DNA of 64,000 nt from Frigoribacterium sp. Leaf263 (GCF_001422285.1 NZ_LMMO01000007.1:611-64610), one strand, 5' to 3'. Positions 51,426 to 61,460 are shown, numbered from the stretch's first letter. Numbers and translations are program-made. Notes: generated from the letters alone by a model not told the origin.

Positions 51426-52694
51426 CTACTTGCCTGCCGAGGCGGCGCGACGCTTGTTGAAGACGTCGAACGCGACCGCGGCGAGCAGCACGAGGCCCTT
51501 GATGAGGGACTGGTACTCGGTGCCGACGCCGAGGATCGACATGCCGTTGTTGAGGATTCCGATGATCAGACCGCCGACGATGGCGCCGGTGACGGTGCCG
51601 ATGCCGCCGGTGACCGCCGCACCGCCGATGAAGACCGCGGCGATGGCGTCGAGCTCGAAGCCGTTTCCGGCGCTCGGGCTGGCGAGGTTCAGCTGACCGG
51701 TGAAGACCAGGCCGGCGAGGGCCGAGATGACGCCCATGTTGACGAAGAGCAGGAACGTGACCCGCTTCGTCTTGATGCCCGACAGCTCGGCGGCGTGCAG
51801 GTTGCCGCCGATGGCGTAGACGTGGCGGCCGAAGACCGAGTTCTTCATGACCGTGGAGTACACGACGACGAGGACCGCGAGGACGACGAGGACGATCGGG
51901 GTGCCCGAGTAGCTGGCGAGGAGGAACCCGATGTACATGACGAGGGCGACCGTGAAGACCATCTTCGTGATGAACCACAGGAAGGGCTCGTCCTCGAGCT
52001 GGTACTTGCGCCGCGTGGCCCGACCGCGGAGACCGGTGCCGATCAGGGCGACGGAGGCGATCGCGCCGAGCACGAGGGTCAGCGGCTCGTAGCCGGTCGT
52101 GCCGAACGCCGGCAGGAAGCCCGAGCCGATGTCGCGGAACCCCTGGGGGAAGGGCGAGATCTGCTGACCCTGCAGGGCGATCTGAGCCGCACCGCGGAAG
52201 GCGAGCATGCCCGCCAGGGTGACGATGAACGCCGGGATGCCGAAGTAGGCGATCCAGAACCCCTGCCAGGCGCCGACGAGACCGCCGAGGATGAGGCAGA
52301 GCACGACGGCCAGAGGCCAGGGCAGACCCCACTGGGTGATCATGACGCCGGCCATGGCGCCGGTGAACGCGACGATCGAACCGACCGAGAGGTCGATGTG
52401 ACCGGCGATGATCACCATCACCATGCCGATGGCCAGGATCAGGATGTAGCTGTTCTGGACGACCAGGTTCGACACGTTGATCGGCGCGAGCGTGATGCCG
52501 TCGGTCGTGACCTGGAAGAACAGCACGATCACGATCAGCGCGATGAAGAGGCCGATCTGGCGGAGCTGCCCGCCGAGGTACGAGACCGCACCGACGAGGG
52601 GGTTGCCGCCGGAGCCGCTCTGCGGCTGACGGGAGGTGGGCGACCCGCCCGTGGGCTTCGGGTCGGTGGCCTGGGTGGGGCTAGGCGCGCTCAT
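51426..52694 (-). CDS. mmsB: Multiple monosaccharide ABC transporter permease (422 aa)
   Basis: Inner-membrane permease with about ten to twelve helices and the family segments [50 protein letters not shown] and IYAIGGN-type [22 protein letters not shown] (the EAA-like loop), ending in KRRAAS. Its start overlaps the end of the ATPase gene by 14 bp. With ChvE and MmsA it imports aldoses such as xylose, arabinose, glucose or galactose. Confidence 0.94.
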   Translation of the reverse strand: MSAPSPTQATDPKPTGGSPTSRQPQSGSGGNPLVGAVSYLGGQLRQIGLFIALIVIVLFFQVTTDGITLAPINVSNLVVQNSYILILAIGMVMVIIAGHIDLSVGSIVAFTGAMAGVMITQWGLPWPLAVVLCLILGGLVGAWQGFWIAYFGIPAFIVTLAGMLAFRGAAQIALQGQQISPFPQGFRDIGSGFLPAFGTTGYEPLTLVLGAIASVALIGTGLRGRATRRKYQLEDEPFLWFITKMVFTVALVMYIGFLLASYSGTPIVLVVLAVLVVVYSTVMKNSVFGRHVYAIGGNLHAAELSGIKTKRVTFLLFVNMGVISALAGLVFTGQLNLASPSAGNGFELDAIAAVFIGGAAVTGGIGTVTGAIVGGLIIGILNNGMSILGVGTEYQSLIKGLVLLAAVAFDVFNKRRAASAGK

Positions 52695-54231
52695 TGACGG
52701 GGCTCTCTCGTTCGAGGGTCATGTACTTCAGGAGGAACTCGGGGGTCGCCTCGGCGATCGGCACGTCGGCCGTGATGCGTCCCTCCGAGAGGGTGTAGAC
52801 GCGGTCGCAGATGCCGAGCAGCTCGGGCAGCTCGCTCGAGATGACGATCACTCCCTTGCCGGCGTCCGCGAGCTGGTTGATGATCGTGTAGATCTCGTAC
52901 TTCGCGCCGACGTCGATGCCTCGGGTGGGCTCGTCGAGGATCAGCACGTCGGGGTCGGTGTACATCCACTTCGACAGCACGACCTTCTGCTGGTTGCCGC
53001 CCGAGAGCTTGCCCGTCAGGGCGGCCACGTTCGGCGCCTTGATGTTCATGCTCTTGCGGTAGCCCTCGGCGACGCGGCTCTCTTCGGAGCTGTTGACGAA
53101 GCCGGACTTCGCCAGCTTGCGGAGGGCCGAGCCCGAGACGTTGCGGGTGATGTCGTCGATCAGGTTGAGACCGTACTTCTTGCGGTCCTCGGTCGCGTAC
53201 GCGAGACCGGCCTTGATGGCCTTGCTCACGGTGCTGGTGTCGATCTTCTCGCCCCGCTTGTAGACGGTGCCCGAGATGCCGGTGCCGTAGCTCTTGCCGA
53301 AGACGCTCATGGCGAGCTCGGTCCGACCGGCGCCCATGAGGCCCGCGATGCCGACGATCTCGCCGGCCTTCACGTTCAGGTTGGCCTGGTGGATGATCTC
53401 GCGGGTCGCGTCGAGCGGGTGGTGGACGGTCCAGTCCTCGATGCGGAGGAGCTCCTCGCCGACGTTCGACTCGTGAGCGGGGTACCGGCTCTCGAGGTCG
53501 CGGCCGACCATGCCCTTGATGATGCGGTCCTCGGTGACCTCGCCGGCGTGCATGTCGAGGGTCTCGATCGTCTTGCCGTCGCGGATGATGGTGACCTTGT
53601 CGGCGATCGCCTTGATCTCGTTCAGCTTGTGACTGATGATGATCGACGTGATGCCCTGCCCCTGCAGGCTCTTGATGAGGTCGAGCAGGTGGGCGGAGTC
53701 GTCGTCGTTCAGGGCCGCCGTCGGCTCGTCGAGGATCAGCAGCTTGACCTTCTTCGAGAGCGCCTTGGCGATCTCGACCAGCTGCTGCTTGCCCACGCCG
53801 ATGTCGGTGACCTTCGTCACGGGGTTGTCGCGCAGCCCGACGCGGGCCAGCAGGCCCGCGGCGTCGAGGTTGGTCTTGTTCCAGTCGATGAAGCCGCCCT
53901 TGGACTGCTCGTTGCCGAGGAAGATGTTCTCGGCGATCGACAGGAACGGGCTCAGCGCGAGCTCCTGGTGGATGATGACGACGCCGGCGGCCTCGGAGTC
54001 GTTGATGTTCTTGAAGTCGACGGGCTGGCCGTCGAGCAGGATCTGGCCGTCGAAGGAACCCGAGGGGTAGACCCCCGACAGCACCTTCATCAGCGTCGAC
54101 TTGCCGGCGCCGTTCTCGCCGCAGATCGCGTGGACCTGGCCGCGCTCGACCTCCAGCGTGACGTTCTGCAGGGCCTTGACGCCGGGGAACGTCTTCGTGA
54201 TGTCGCGCATCTCGAGGATCGTGTTCGCCAC
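52681..54231 (-). CDS. mmsA: Multiple monosaccharide ABC transporter ATP-binding protein (516 aa)
   Basis: Tandem ABC domains typical of CUT2 sugar ATPases. Domain 1: [18 protein letters not shown], Walker [36 protein letters not shown]. Domain 2 has the degenerate Walker [10 protein letters not shown] and [38 protein letters not shown] 54231 follows AAGGAA. It is separated from chvE by a strong hairpin, which likely lowers its expression relative to the binding protein. Confidence 0.95.
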   Translation of the reverse strand: MANTILEMRDITKTFPGVKALQNVTLEVERGQVHAICGENGAGKSTLMKVLSGVYPSGSFDGQILLDGQPVDFKNINDSEAAGVVIIHQELALSPFLSIAENIFLGNEQSKGGFIDWNKTNLDAAGLLARVGLRDNPVTKVTDIGVGKQQLVEIAKALSKKVKLLILDEPTAALNDDDSAHLLDLIKSLQGQGITSIIISHKLNEIKAIADKVTIIRDGKTIETLDMHAGEVTEDRIIKGMVGRDLESRYPAHESNVGEELLRIEDWTVHHPLDATREIIHQANLNVKAGEIVGIAGLMGAGRTELAMSVFGKSYGTGISGTVYKRGEKIDTSTVSKAIKAGLAYATEDRKKYGLNLIDDITRNVSGSALRKLAKSGFVNSSEESRVAEGYRKSMNIKAPNVAALTGKLSGGNQQKVVLSKWMYTDPDVLILDEPTRGIDVGAKYEIYTIINQLADAGKGVIVISSELPELLGICDRVYTLSEGRITADVPIAEATPEFLLKYMTLERESPVNERA

Positions 54232-54270
54232 GTGTTCCTTCTCTCGTGCATGGGGTGGGGGCGGAGCTGT

Positions 54271-54316
54271 GGGGCGCAGGAGGCGCGGCACGGGTGCCCC
54301 GCGCCTCCTGCGCCCC
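54271..54316 (-). terminator. 18-bp-stem hairpin between chvE and mmsA
   Basis: GGGGCGCAGGAGGCGCGG (54271-54288) and its exact complement (54299-54316) with a 10-nt loop. It sits 15 bp after the chvE stop and 40 bp before mmsA. This is the standard place for a partial terminator or RNA-stabilising stem in sugar ABC operons. Confidence 0.9.
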
Positions 54317-54331
54317 GGGGGGCGGGGCGAC

Positions 54332-55462
54332 CTACTTGAGGTCGGCCTCGGTGAAGTAGCCGCTGTCGACGAGGACCTCTTCGTAGTTGTCCTTCGTGAC
54401 GATCGTCGGCTGGAAGAGGTACGTCGGCACGACCTTCTCGCCGTTGTCGTACGTCTTGTCGTCGTTCGTCTCGGGCGTCTCGCCCTGGAGGATGTCGTCG
54501 GCCATCACGACGGACTGGTCGGCGAGCTGACGGGTGTCCTTGTAGATGGTCGAGTACTGCTGACCGGCGATGATCGACTTGACCGAGGCGGCCTCGGCGT
54601 CCTGGCCGGTCACGACCGGGAGCGCGTCGGAGCTGTAGCCGGCACCCTCGAGGGCCGAGATGATGCCGATCGAGATGCCGTCGTAGGGCGACAGCACGCC
54701 GTCGAGCTTCGTGCCGCCCGAGTAGGTCGACGCGATGAGGTTCTGCATGCGGGCCTTGGCCGTGGCCGGGTCCCACTGCTGGGTGGCGACCTGCGTGAAC
54801 TCGGTCTGGCCGGAGCCCACCGTGATGGTGCCGTCTTCGATGTAGGGCTTCAGGGTGTCCATCGCGCCGTTGAAGAAGAAGGTCGCGTTGTTGTCGTCGG
54901 GGCTGCCGGCGAAGAGCTCGATCGTCTTCTTGTCAGCGCCGTCGATCTTCTTGCCGTCGGCGTCGGCGAGGCCGAGACCGGTGAGGAGGCTGGTCGCCTG
55001 GTCGACGCCGACCTTGTAGTTGTCGAACGACACGTAGTAGTCGACGTTCTCGTTGCCGGTCAGCAGACGGTCGTACGAGATGACGGGGATTCCGGCCGCG
55101 GCGGCCTGGTCGAGCTGGTCGCTGAGCGAGCCGCCGTCGATCGAGGCGACGATCAGGACCTTCGCACCCTTGGTGATCATGTTGCTGACCTGCTGGACCT
55201 GCTGGGGGATCTTGTTGTCGGCGTACTCGAGGTCGACCTTGTAGCCCTTGTCCTCCAGCGCGCTCTTGACGGCGTCGCCGTCCTTGATCCAGCGCTCGGA
55301 GACCTTGGTGGGCATCGCGACGCCGACGAGGGCGCCCGCGTTGTCTCCGCCGGTGTCTCCGCTGCCGGAGTCGGCGCCACGGCCGCCGCCGCCCGAGCAG
55401 GCTGCCAGCGACGTGACGAGGCCGACGGCGACGATGCCGGCGAGGATCTTCTTGTTCTTCAC
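54332..55462 (-). CDS. chvE: Multiple monosaccharide ABC transporter substrate-binding protein, ChvE family (376 aa)
   Basis: Lipoprotein (signal 1-21, lipobox LAAC) with the ChvE pattern: [111 protein letters not shown]. It captures aldose sugars for MmsAB. Transcribed from a strong promoter 400 bp upstream with a LacI-type operator just inside the transcript. Confidence 0.95.
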   Translation of the reverse strand: MKNKKILAGIVAVGLVTSLAACSGGGGRGADSGSGDTGGDNAGALVGVAMPTKVSERWIKDGDAVKSALEDKGYKVDLEYADNKIPQQVQQVSNMITKGAKVLIVASIDGGSLSDQLDQAAAAGIPVISYDRLLTGNENVDYYVSFDNYKVGVDQATSLLTGLGLADADGKKIDGADKKTIELFAGSPDDNNATFFFNGAMDTLKPYIEDGTITVGSGQTEFTQVATQQWDPATAKARMQNLIASTYSGGTKLDGVLSPYDGISIGIISALEGAGYSSDALPVVTGQDAEAASVKSIIAGQQYSTIYKDTRQLADQSVVMADDILQGETPETNDDKTYDNGEKVVPTYLFQPTIVTKDNYEEVLVDSGYFTEADLK

Positions 55463-55858
55463 GGTGTGATTCCTTTGGTGTCCGTGTCATCTCGACGACG
55501 TCGTCGATGACGGTGGGAGGGGGGTGAGGGTGAGTCGAGGGGGGCGACCGGCCGAAGTGACCGGTCACACGGGAGGGCGTCGAGTGCGACGGGGAGGCGA
55601 CCGGCGGGGCTGAGACCGCGTCCGGGCCGGCTGCGGAGCAGGCTCGGGGCGACGTGCGGGGCTCCGACCGGGGTGATCGGGGCGGCCGCGGGGCCCGGAG
55701 TCAGCCGAGGAGGCGCGGGGCCGGGCCGTCGGCGACGGGGTGCGGCGAAGAGAGGGCGGCCAGGGGGCGGCGGCTCGCGCGTCGGGTTGTGGTGCTGGTG
55801 TTCACAGGTGACCTCTTCGTCAGGGACTGCTTGCAATGTGAGCGCTCACATCCGAGCG
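55463..55858 (-). other. Long 5' leader of the chvE operon
   Basis: About 400 nt separate the promoter from the chvE start. No strong coding region is evident; a Pro/Arg-rich open frame (from 55836) runs into the gene but looks compositional. A copy of the dispersed motif lies at 55708. The leader may hold a regulatory structure. Confidence 0.5.
55836..55851. promoter_or_regulatory. LacI-type operator of the chvE operon
   Basis: ATGTGAGCGCTCACAT is a perfect 16-bp palindrome at about +9 to +24 of the predicted transcript, a repressor position. A second palindrome CGAGCGCTCG follows at 55853-55862. The 12-bp core GTGAGCGCTCAC recurs at 60232. Confidence 0.85.
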
Positions 55859-55865
55859 CTCGCCA

Positions 55866-55894
55866 ACTATGCGCGTTGCGCAGGCGCGTGTCAA
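55866..55894 (-). promoter_or_regulatory. Sigma-70-type promoter of the chvE-mmsAB operon
   Basis: On the minus strand, TTGACA (55889-55894) is 17 bp from CATAGT (55866-55871). Predicted start near 55859. Confidence 0.75.
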
Positions 55895-55975
55895 GTCGGT
55901 TGTCCCCCTGCGGGGTTAACACGCTCGCCACACGCCGTTCACGTCGCTGAGCGGAAGGCACGGCACAGTGTCCGC

Positions 55976-56293
55976 ATGATCACCGCGACGGCCACCGTCC
56001 ACACCGCGCACGACTCGGCCGGTCTGTTCTGGCTGTCGCGGCGGCTGCTCTCCGAGCACGTCGCCGCCCGGGTCGGCGAGGGCCAGTACCTCGTGCAGCT
56101 CGCCGACGCCGGCACGGTGCTGCTCACCGAGTCGACGGAGATGCTCCGCTTCGACATGGTCGTCCGCGACGAGCTGTCGGCCCGCCGCACGCGTCGCGCA
56201 CTCGAGGCGGCTCTGCACCGCCTCTCACCAGGGTCGGTCTCGGCGACGACCTGGGAGTCCGACCCGGTTGGCACGCGCTCGATGCCGGCCTAG
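55976..56293 (+). CDS. Small conserved hypothetical protein (105 aa)
   Basis: A single beta/alpha-rich domain: GLFWLSRRLLSEHVAARVGEGQYLVQLADAGTVLLTESTEMLRFDMVVRDELSARRTRRALEAALHRL. No signal or membrane segment; I do not recognise the family. It starts 80 bp beyond the chvE promoter region, divergent from it. ATG 55976 has only a distant GGAAGG upstream. Confidence 0.6.
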   Translation: MITATATVHTAHDSAGLFWLSRRLLSEHVAARVGEGQYLVQLADAGTVLLTESTEMLRFDMVVRDELSARRTRRALEAALHRLSPGSVSATTWESDPVGTRSMPA

Positions 56294-56381
56294 ACCGCTG
56301 CACGGCGGGCTGACCGCACCCGAGGGTCAAGGGCCGGTCGACCGCTGCACCCTCGGTCGACCGCACCCGATCGGGTCAGGG

Positions 56382-57902
56382 TCAGTTGATGCAGGCGCCG
56401 GCCGCGTAGCTCGTGCCCGCCGGGGTGGGCGTCGGCGCGGGCTCGGGCGCGACGGTGGCCTCGGGCGCCGTGGTCTCGGCCGGTGTCGAGGGCTCGGGGG
56501 TCTCGGTGACGGGCGGCTGCACGGTGATGCCGTCGCTGCCGAGCACGACCGTGACGGCGGTCACCTGACTCGACGCGACCGCGACCGCTCCGGGCAGGTA
56601 GGCGGCGACCGCCTTGGCCTGGGCCTCCTGCCCCGCGGGGTAGTTCACGACCGTCGCGGCCGTCGCCGACGCCGACGTCGGGGCGCCGGTGACGAAGCCC
56701 GCCGCAGCCAGGGCCTCGGTGGCCGTCGTGGCGGCGCCCGTGACGCCGCTCGCGTTGGCGACACTGACCGAGACGTCGGCCGGTGCGGCCGCGACGGCGT
56801 CGGTGTACGCCTGCGGCGGACCCACGAGCCCCTGGATGAACCCCGGCATGGCGCCCTTGTCGACCTCGACGATCGACAGCGGCGAGCCGCCGACCGAGAT
56901 CGTCGGCGTGCCCAGGATCGGGATGGTGGCTGATCGGACGTTCTCGGGCCGGAGGTTCTTGACCTGATTCGCCAGCTGCAGGAAGTTCAGCCCCGAGTCG
57001 GTCTCCATCGACGAGCTGACGGCGTCGAGCACCGAGCCGAGCTTGGTCGGGTTCAGCAGGGTGCCGGCCGAGAGGATCTTGCGGGCCTCGACGCTGAGGA
57101 AGTACTGCTGACGGACCTGGCGGTCGAGATCGCCGCCGGGGAGGCCGTGCCGCTGGCGCACGAACGACAGCGCCTGCTTGGCGTCGAGCGTCGAGACCCC
57201 CGCGGGCAGATTCACCCCCGAGAAGCTGTCTACGGCGGCCTGGTTGAGGCAGACGTCGACCGGGCCGAGCGCGTCGACGACGCGGTAGAAGCCGATGAGC
57301 GACACGCGCACGTAGTGATCCATCGTCAGACCGGTGAGGTTCTGCACGGTCTGGATGAGCAGCTGCGCGCCGGCGGCCTCGCTGCCCCCGGACTCCTTGC
57401 CGAGCGAGTAGGCCGCGTTGAGCTTGTTCTGCCCGTAGCCCGGGATCTCGACGTACGAGTCGCGCGGCATCGAGATGAGGGTGGCGCTCGAGCCGTCGGC
57501 GGGGATGTGCAGGACGATCATCGTGTCGGTGTTCGACGCTCCCCCGTCGGAGTCGGTGCTCAGCAGCGCGAGCTCGTCGGGGGTGGCGTTGTCGGGTCGG
57601 TGATCGTCGCCGACCAGCAGGATGTTCTGGGCCACGCCGTCGACGTCGTCGTCACCGTCGTCGCCGGCCGACGGGATCGCGTCGACGTGCGTGACTCCGC
57701 CGACGAACCGGTTGTAGCTGTAGGTGGCGTAGCCGCCGGTGAGCAGGAGGAGGGCCGCGAGCACACCCGCCACGGCGGGCAGCACGACGACCCGGCGACG
57801 ACGACCTCTGGCGTGCCGCGGAGGCGTGCGGTCGTCCGTCGCGGCGGCGTGGCCGCCCTCGAGGGGCGCCGTCTCGTCGTGTCGTTCGGATCGTCTGCTC
57901 AC
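56382..57902 (-). CDS. LytR-CpsA-Psr (LCP) family protein (506 aa)
   Basis: Membrane-anchored enzyme that attaches wall polymers to peptidoglycan. A basic N-terminal tail and one helix (VVVLPAVAGVLAALLLLTGGYATYSY, about 35-60) precede the LCP domain (about 90-270) with NILLVGDDHRPDN, SNTDTMIVLHIPADGSSATLISMPRDSYVEIPGYGQNKLNAAYSLG and SFVRQRHGLPGGDLDRQVRQQYFL (catalytic Arg/Asp residues). A C-terminal LytR_C domain (about 375-470) is followed by a Pro/Thr/Glu tail. GTG 57902 is the start. Confidence 0.94.
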   Translation of the reverse strand: MSRRSERHDETAPLEGGHAAATDDRTPPRHARGRRRRVVVLPAVAGVLAALLLLTGGYATYSYNRFVGGVTHVDAIPSAGDDGDDDVDGVAQNILLVGDDHRPDNATPDELALLSTDSDGGASNTDTMIVLHIPADGSSATLISMPRDSYVEIPGYGQNKLNAAYSLGKESGGSEAAGAQLLIQTVQNLTGLTMDHYVRVSLIGFYRVVDALGPVDVCLNQAAVDSFSGVNLPAGVSTLDAKQALSFVRQRHGLPGGDLDRQVRQQYFLSVEARKILSAGTLLNPTKLGSVLDAVSSSMETDSGLNFLQLANQVKNLRPENVRSATIPILGTPTISVGGSPLSIVEVDKGAMPGFIQGLVGPPQAYTDAVAAAPADVSVSVANASGVTGAATTATEALAAAGFVTGAPTSASATAATVVNYPAGQEAQAKAVAAYLPGAVAVASSQVTAVTVVLGSDGITVQPPVTETPEPSTPAETTAPEATVAPEPAPTPTPAGTSYAAGACIN

Positions 57903-57949
57903 ACTCGATGGTAACCAGACGACCCGTGACCGTTCCTGACGATCAGCGC

Positions 57950-58927
57950 TCAGACGATCGCGGCGATGCTCCAGGACGCCTCGTGCGACTCCCCCGGTCC
58001 GAGGTGCACGAGGTCGACGCCGCTCGTGAACGCGTCCGGCGGGCAGGTCATCGGCTCGACGGCCAGACCGCGGCGGTCGTCCTCCGGCTCGGGGCGGTCG
58101 CCGGTGTGCACCTGCACCCAGGGGAGCTCCCGGCCCCAGCTCATCCGCACGCCGGTGCCGTCGGCCGTCGTGACCCGCGCCTCGTGACGCCCGCCGGCCG
58201 CCGCCGCGACGTCGGTGAAGGCGTGATCGACGAAGAGGTCGCCGATGAGCCGACCGTCGCGGAAGTCGAAGCCGTCGCGTTCGGAGACCCCGTGCACGCC
58301 GAGCGGCACGAGGCGGTCGTCGGTCACCTCGAGGTAGCCGTCGGCGGCGAGGGTGAGCGTCCAGTCGTCGACGCGGCCCTCGCCGGCGACGAGGTAGGGG
58401 TGCGGGGCCACGCCGTACGGCGCCCGCCCGGCGGCGGCGTTCGACGCCAGCACGGTCGTGTGCAGACCGTCGTCGTCGAGCCGGTACTCGACCCGCAGGT
58501 CGAGGCGGTACGGGTAGCCGTCGCTCGGCGCCAGGCGGGTGGCCAGCACGACGCGGTCGGGCGTGTGGTGCTCGACGTCCCATTCGGCCCACTGGACGAG
58601 CCCGTGCAGAGCGTGACCGCGCTCGACCTCGGTGATCGGCAGCTGACGCTCGACCCCCTGGTCGTCGTAGAGCCCGTCGACGACCCGGTTGGGCCAGGGG
58701 GCGAGCAGGGCGCCGCGGTAGAGCGGCCGGACCTCGTCGACGCCGAACGGGACCACGAGGTCGCGGCCGTCGTGGGTGAGGGCGCGCAGGGTGGCGCCGA
58801 CACCCGCGATCTCGGCGCGATACGGGCCGTGCTCGATGGTGCTCGCCCGGCCGCTGAGAGGCAGCGGCGCGTCGACCGGACCGGTCGCCGCGGTCGTGGA
58901 CGAGGAGGCGCGGGTGGGGTCAGACAA
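57950..58927 (-). CDS. Aldose 1-epimerase (325 aa)
   Basis: Galactose mutarotase-like fold: ATLRALTHDGRDLVVPFG, ALLAPWPNRVVDGLY, catalytic His in RGHALHGLVQWAEW and GVAPHPYLVAGEG, catalytic Glu in GLAVEPMTCPPDAF. Interconverts sugar anomers. It begins with TTG at 58927, overlapping the stop of the alditol oxidase by eight bases, so the two are co-translated and share the operator at 60231. Confidence 0.92.
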   Translation of the reverse strand: MSDPTRASSSTTAATGPVDAPLPLSGRASTIEHGPYRAEIAGVGATLRALTHDGRDLVVPFGVDEVRPLYRGALLAPWPNRVVDGLYDDQGVERQLPITEVERGHALHGLVQWAEWDVEHHTPDRVVLATRLAPSDGYPYRLDLRVEYRLDDDGLHTTVLASNAAAGRAPYGVAPHPYLVAGEGRVDDWTLTLAADGYLEVTDDRLVPLGVHGVSERDGFDFRDGRLIGDLFVDHAFTDVAAAAGGRHEARVTTADGTGVRMSWGRELPWVQVHTGDRPEPEDDRRGLAVEPMTCPPDAFTSGVDLVHLGPGESHEASWSIAAIV

Positions 58928-60176
58928 CAGGGGACTCCTCGAAGACGGTGCGGGCCAGGTGGTCGTTGCGGAAGCGCCCGTCGGGATCGACGGCGCGGGC
59001 GTGCGCGGCGAAGTCGTCGAGTCTCGGGAAGCGGCGGCGCAGCGTCCCGTGGTCGAGCGTCGCGACCTTGCCCCAGTGCGGGCGGGCGTCGAACGGCGCG
59101 AGGGCCTCCTCGACGACGGGCAGCACGGCGAGTACCTCGTCGGCCAGGCGTCGCCAGGTGAAGTGGAAGGCCACGCTGTCGCGTCCGCCGCTCGGGCTGA
59201 GCCACGCGTCGTCGGCGGCCACGGTGCGGATCTCGCTGACGAACAGCACGTCGGCGAAGCGGTGCCCCACCGCGCGGAGCGCCCCGATCGCGGCGGCGGC
59301 GTGCTCGGCGGGCACGAGGTACTCGCTCTGGATCTCCTCGCCCGCGCTCGGGGTGAAGTCCGCCCGGAAGTGCGGGAGCCGGTCGAGCCAGGGCCCGGGG
59401 ACGCCGAGCTGCGGCGTCACGGCGTCGGCCGCGGTGTCGGGGAGCATGTGGACGGCCGCCTCGGCGGGCACGCCGCCCAGGTCGGCGAGATCGAGCCGGA
59501 CCGGGTCGCCGACGCGGGCCTTGGCCCAGACCTGGTCGACGGCGTCGCCCGTCCACCGCGTGAAGAGGCTGACGCTGTACGCGTGACCGAGCACGTCGTC
59601 GAGCCGATCGAGGGCGGCCCGCCAGGGCAGCGCCGAATGCACGGTCTGCACCACGTCGAACGTCGGGACCGTGTCGAGGACGAGCGCGGTGACCACGCCC
59701 AGGGCCCCGAGACCCACCACCGACGCCTCGAAGCGGTCGTCGCCCCGGCGGACGGTCTCGAGGGAGCCATCGGCGCGGACGAACTCGACGGCCGCGACGG
59801 ACGCCGACAGGGCGGGGTTGCCGACTCCCGAACCGTGGGTGCCGGTCTGCACGGCTCCGGCGACCGAGATGTGCGGCAGCGAGGCGAGGTTCGGCAGGGC
59901 ACGACCCTGACGCTGCAGCTCGACGGCCAGGACGGCGTGCGTCGTCCCGGCCCCGACGCGGACGGTGCCCGCCTCGGCGTCGAGCTCGATGGGCACGTCG
60001 AGCCGATCGAGCGACACGAGAGCGCCGTCGGTGTCGGCGACGCGGTTGAACGAGTGCCTCGACCCGAGGGCCTTCACCCGTCGAGACGAGGTGACGACGT
60101 CACGGACCTCGTCGACGGTGGTGGGACGGCGCAGGTCTGTCGTCGAGTACTCGACGTTGGCGGCCCAGTTGTGCAT
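58920..60176 (-). CDS. FAD-dependent alditol oxidase-type protein (418 aa)
   Basis: Paralogue of 29219-30472 over its whole length: RRVKALGSRHSFNRVADTDGAL (FAD-linking His), LPNLASLPHISVAGAVQTGTHGSG, the C-terminal ALO block RPHWGKVATLDH and RRFPRLDDFAAHARAVDPDGRFRND. It should oxidise a polyol at C1 to an aldose, which fits its mutarotase neighbour. AAGGAG precedes ATG 60176; a LacI-type operator lies at 60231, near its predicted -35. Confidence 0.92.
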   Translation of the reverse strand: MHNWAANVEYSTTDLRRPTTVDEVRDVVTSSRRVKALGSRHSFNRVADTDGALVSLDRLDVPIELDAEAGTVRVGAGTTHAVLAVELQRQGRALPNLASLPHISVAGAVQTGTHGSGVGNPALSASVAAVEFVRADGSLETVRRGDDRFEASVVGLGALGVVTALVLDTVPTFDVVQTVHSALPWRAALDRLDDVLGHAYSVSLFTRWTGDAVDQVWAKARVGDPVRLDLADLGGVPAEAAVHMLPDTAADAVTPQLGVPGPWLDRLPHFRADFTPSAGEEIQSEYLVPAEHAAAAIGALRAVGHRFADVLFVSEIRTVAADDAWLSPSGGRDSVAFHFTWRRLADEVLAVLPVVEEALAPFDARPHWGKVATLDHGTLRRRFPRLDDFAAHARAVDPDGRFRNDHLARTVFEESPVV

Positions 60177-60230
60177 CGGGACTCCTTCGGCTCGGTGGCG
60201 CGTCCACTCTAGACCTCCGCACCCGCCCGA

Positions 60231-60244
60231 AGTGAGCGCTCACT
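60231..60244. promoter_or_regulatory. LacI-type operator of the alditol oxidase gene
   Basis: AGTGAGCGCTCACT is a perfect palindrome sharing the 12-bp core GTGAGCGCTCAC with the chvE operator. It is 54 bp before the oxidase start and about 20 bp upstream of a possible -10 (TAGAGT on the minus strand, 60206-60211). Confidence 0.8.
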
Positions 60245-60426
60245 CGCGTGCCCCTCGACCGACGCGGGCGGGCGACGACACGCGGCGGACCCCCCGGACT
60301 GGGGAGGTGCGACCCCCCTCACTGGGGAGGGGGCGGGCATGCTCCGAGCCGCCCGCACCCTGTTGTCTGGAACAGGACGCCAGGCGAGGGAACGCGGGCG
60401 ACCGAGACGACCAGGGGACGACCACG

Positions 60427-60855
60427 ATGGACACCACCGCATCCGGCACGGATCAGCCGCCCGCCGTCGTCCAGCGCGCCCCACGGACCCTCGGGAGGAT
60501 CCGGTCGGAACGCGCCCCGCGCCTCCGGAGATCCCCCCGCTTCTACCTCACCTACCTCGACGAGCCGCAGGCCTCGGGCGACCTCTCCGTGCCCGCCGGC
60601 AGCTGCCTCGTGCTGCGGTCCATCGGCGGAGACGACCCCCGGCTCGTGGAGGTCCGCCTGCCCGACGACTCGATCGTCGGCATCGCCCGCCTGCGCCGGG
60701 GGTCGTCCGTGGGCGTCGCGTCGCCCGAGTCGCTCGCCGCCCTGGTCTCGCTCGGGACGGTCTTCGTCGACTGGACGTCGCTCGACGGCGTGCGCCGCGC
60801 CTCCTGGCTGCGCGTCCCGCCGATCCCCGCCCGGTACCGCACCCTCGCCGGCTGA
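60427..60855 (+). CDS. Conserved hypothetical protein (142 aa)
   Basis: The first about 35 residues are disordered; then a beta-rich domain, FYLTYLDEPQASGDLSVPAGSCLVLRSIGGDDPRLVEVRLPDDSIVGIARLRRGSSVGVASPESLAALVSLGTVFVDW. No signal peptide. I do not recognise it. ATG 60427 has AGGGGA nine bases upstream. An inverted repeat (CCTGTT-6-AACAGG, 60359-60376) lies 50 bp upstream. Confidence 0.65.
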   Translation: MDTTASGTDQPPAVVQRAPRTLGRIRSERAPRLRRSPRFYLTYLDEPQASGDLSVPAGSCLVLRSIGGDDPRLVEVRLPDDSIVGIARLRRGSSVGVASPESLAALVSLGTVFVDWTSLDGVRRASWLRVPPIPARYRTLAG

Positions 60856-60993
60856 TCGTCGGCGTCGCGATCGACGCCCGGGCAGCAGCCAGGGCGCGAC
60901 TCGGCGCCTGAATGAGCGATCCGCGCGGCCTCTTCGGTCGGTCCAGGATGCGCGAGCCGGGCTTGACTGGGACGACGCCGATCAGGAGACGCC

Positions 60994-61314
60994 ATGAAGA
61001 ACATCCGCTACGACAGCGCCATCATCCTCACCAGCGACGACGTCGCCGACGCCGTCATCGAGTACGCGGCAGCGCTCTCGGGAGGCGACCGCGCCGACAC
61101 CGTCGAAGTCCCCGCCGTCGCCCCGGACGGGATGATGACGACCACGAAGATCCTCATCGGGCCGGCCAGCGAACTCGTCGTCGAGGACGCCGAGGCCGAC
61201 GAGCTCGAGATGGAGAACACGGAGTTCGTCGAGCGCCTCCGCGCGGCGGCCGAGACCTTCGGGCACAGCGAGCCCATCCACGCCGCGGACCGCGAGACCC
61301 CCGAGAAGCTCTGA
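60994..61314 (+). CDS. Conserved hypothetical protein (106 aa)
   Basis: Small acidic protein: a beta/alpha start (IRYDSAIILTSDDVADAVIEYAAAL), a strand TVEVPAVAPDGMMTTTKILIGPASELVV, then an acidic helical tail. A strong CAGGAG six bases before ATG 60994 supports it. Family not recognised. Confidence 0.65.
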   Translation: MKNIRYDSAIILTSDDVADAVIEYAAALSGGDRADTVEVPAVAPDGMMTTTKILIGPASELVVEDAEADELEMENTEFVERLRAAAETFGHSEPIHAADRETPEKL

Positions 61315-61460
61315 GAGCGCGACCGAGCGGCGTCTCCGACGATCATCGCGGCATCGTCGACGCCCTGCCCACGGTGCGGTTCCCGCTCGAGCGGGAGGTT
61401 CACGGTGTCGAGGTCGGAGACGATGGCTTGCGACCCCATGGCGGCGGTCTCGTGGGCTCG

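Noticed and set aside
55459-55836. Open frame in the chvE leader
   Set aside because: Pro/Arg-rich, no motif, overlaps the chvE start, and lies inside the predicted leader; better explained as composition.
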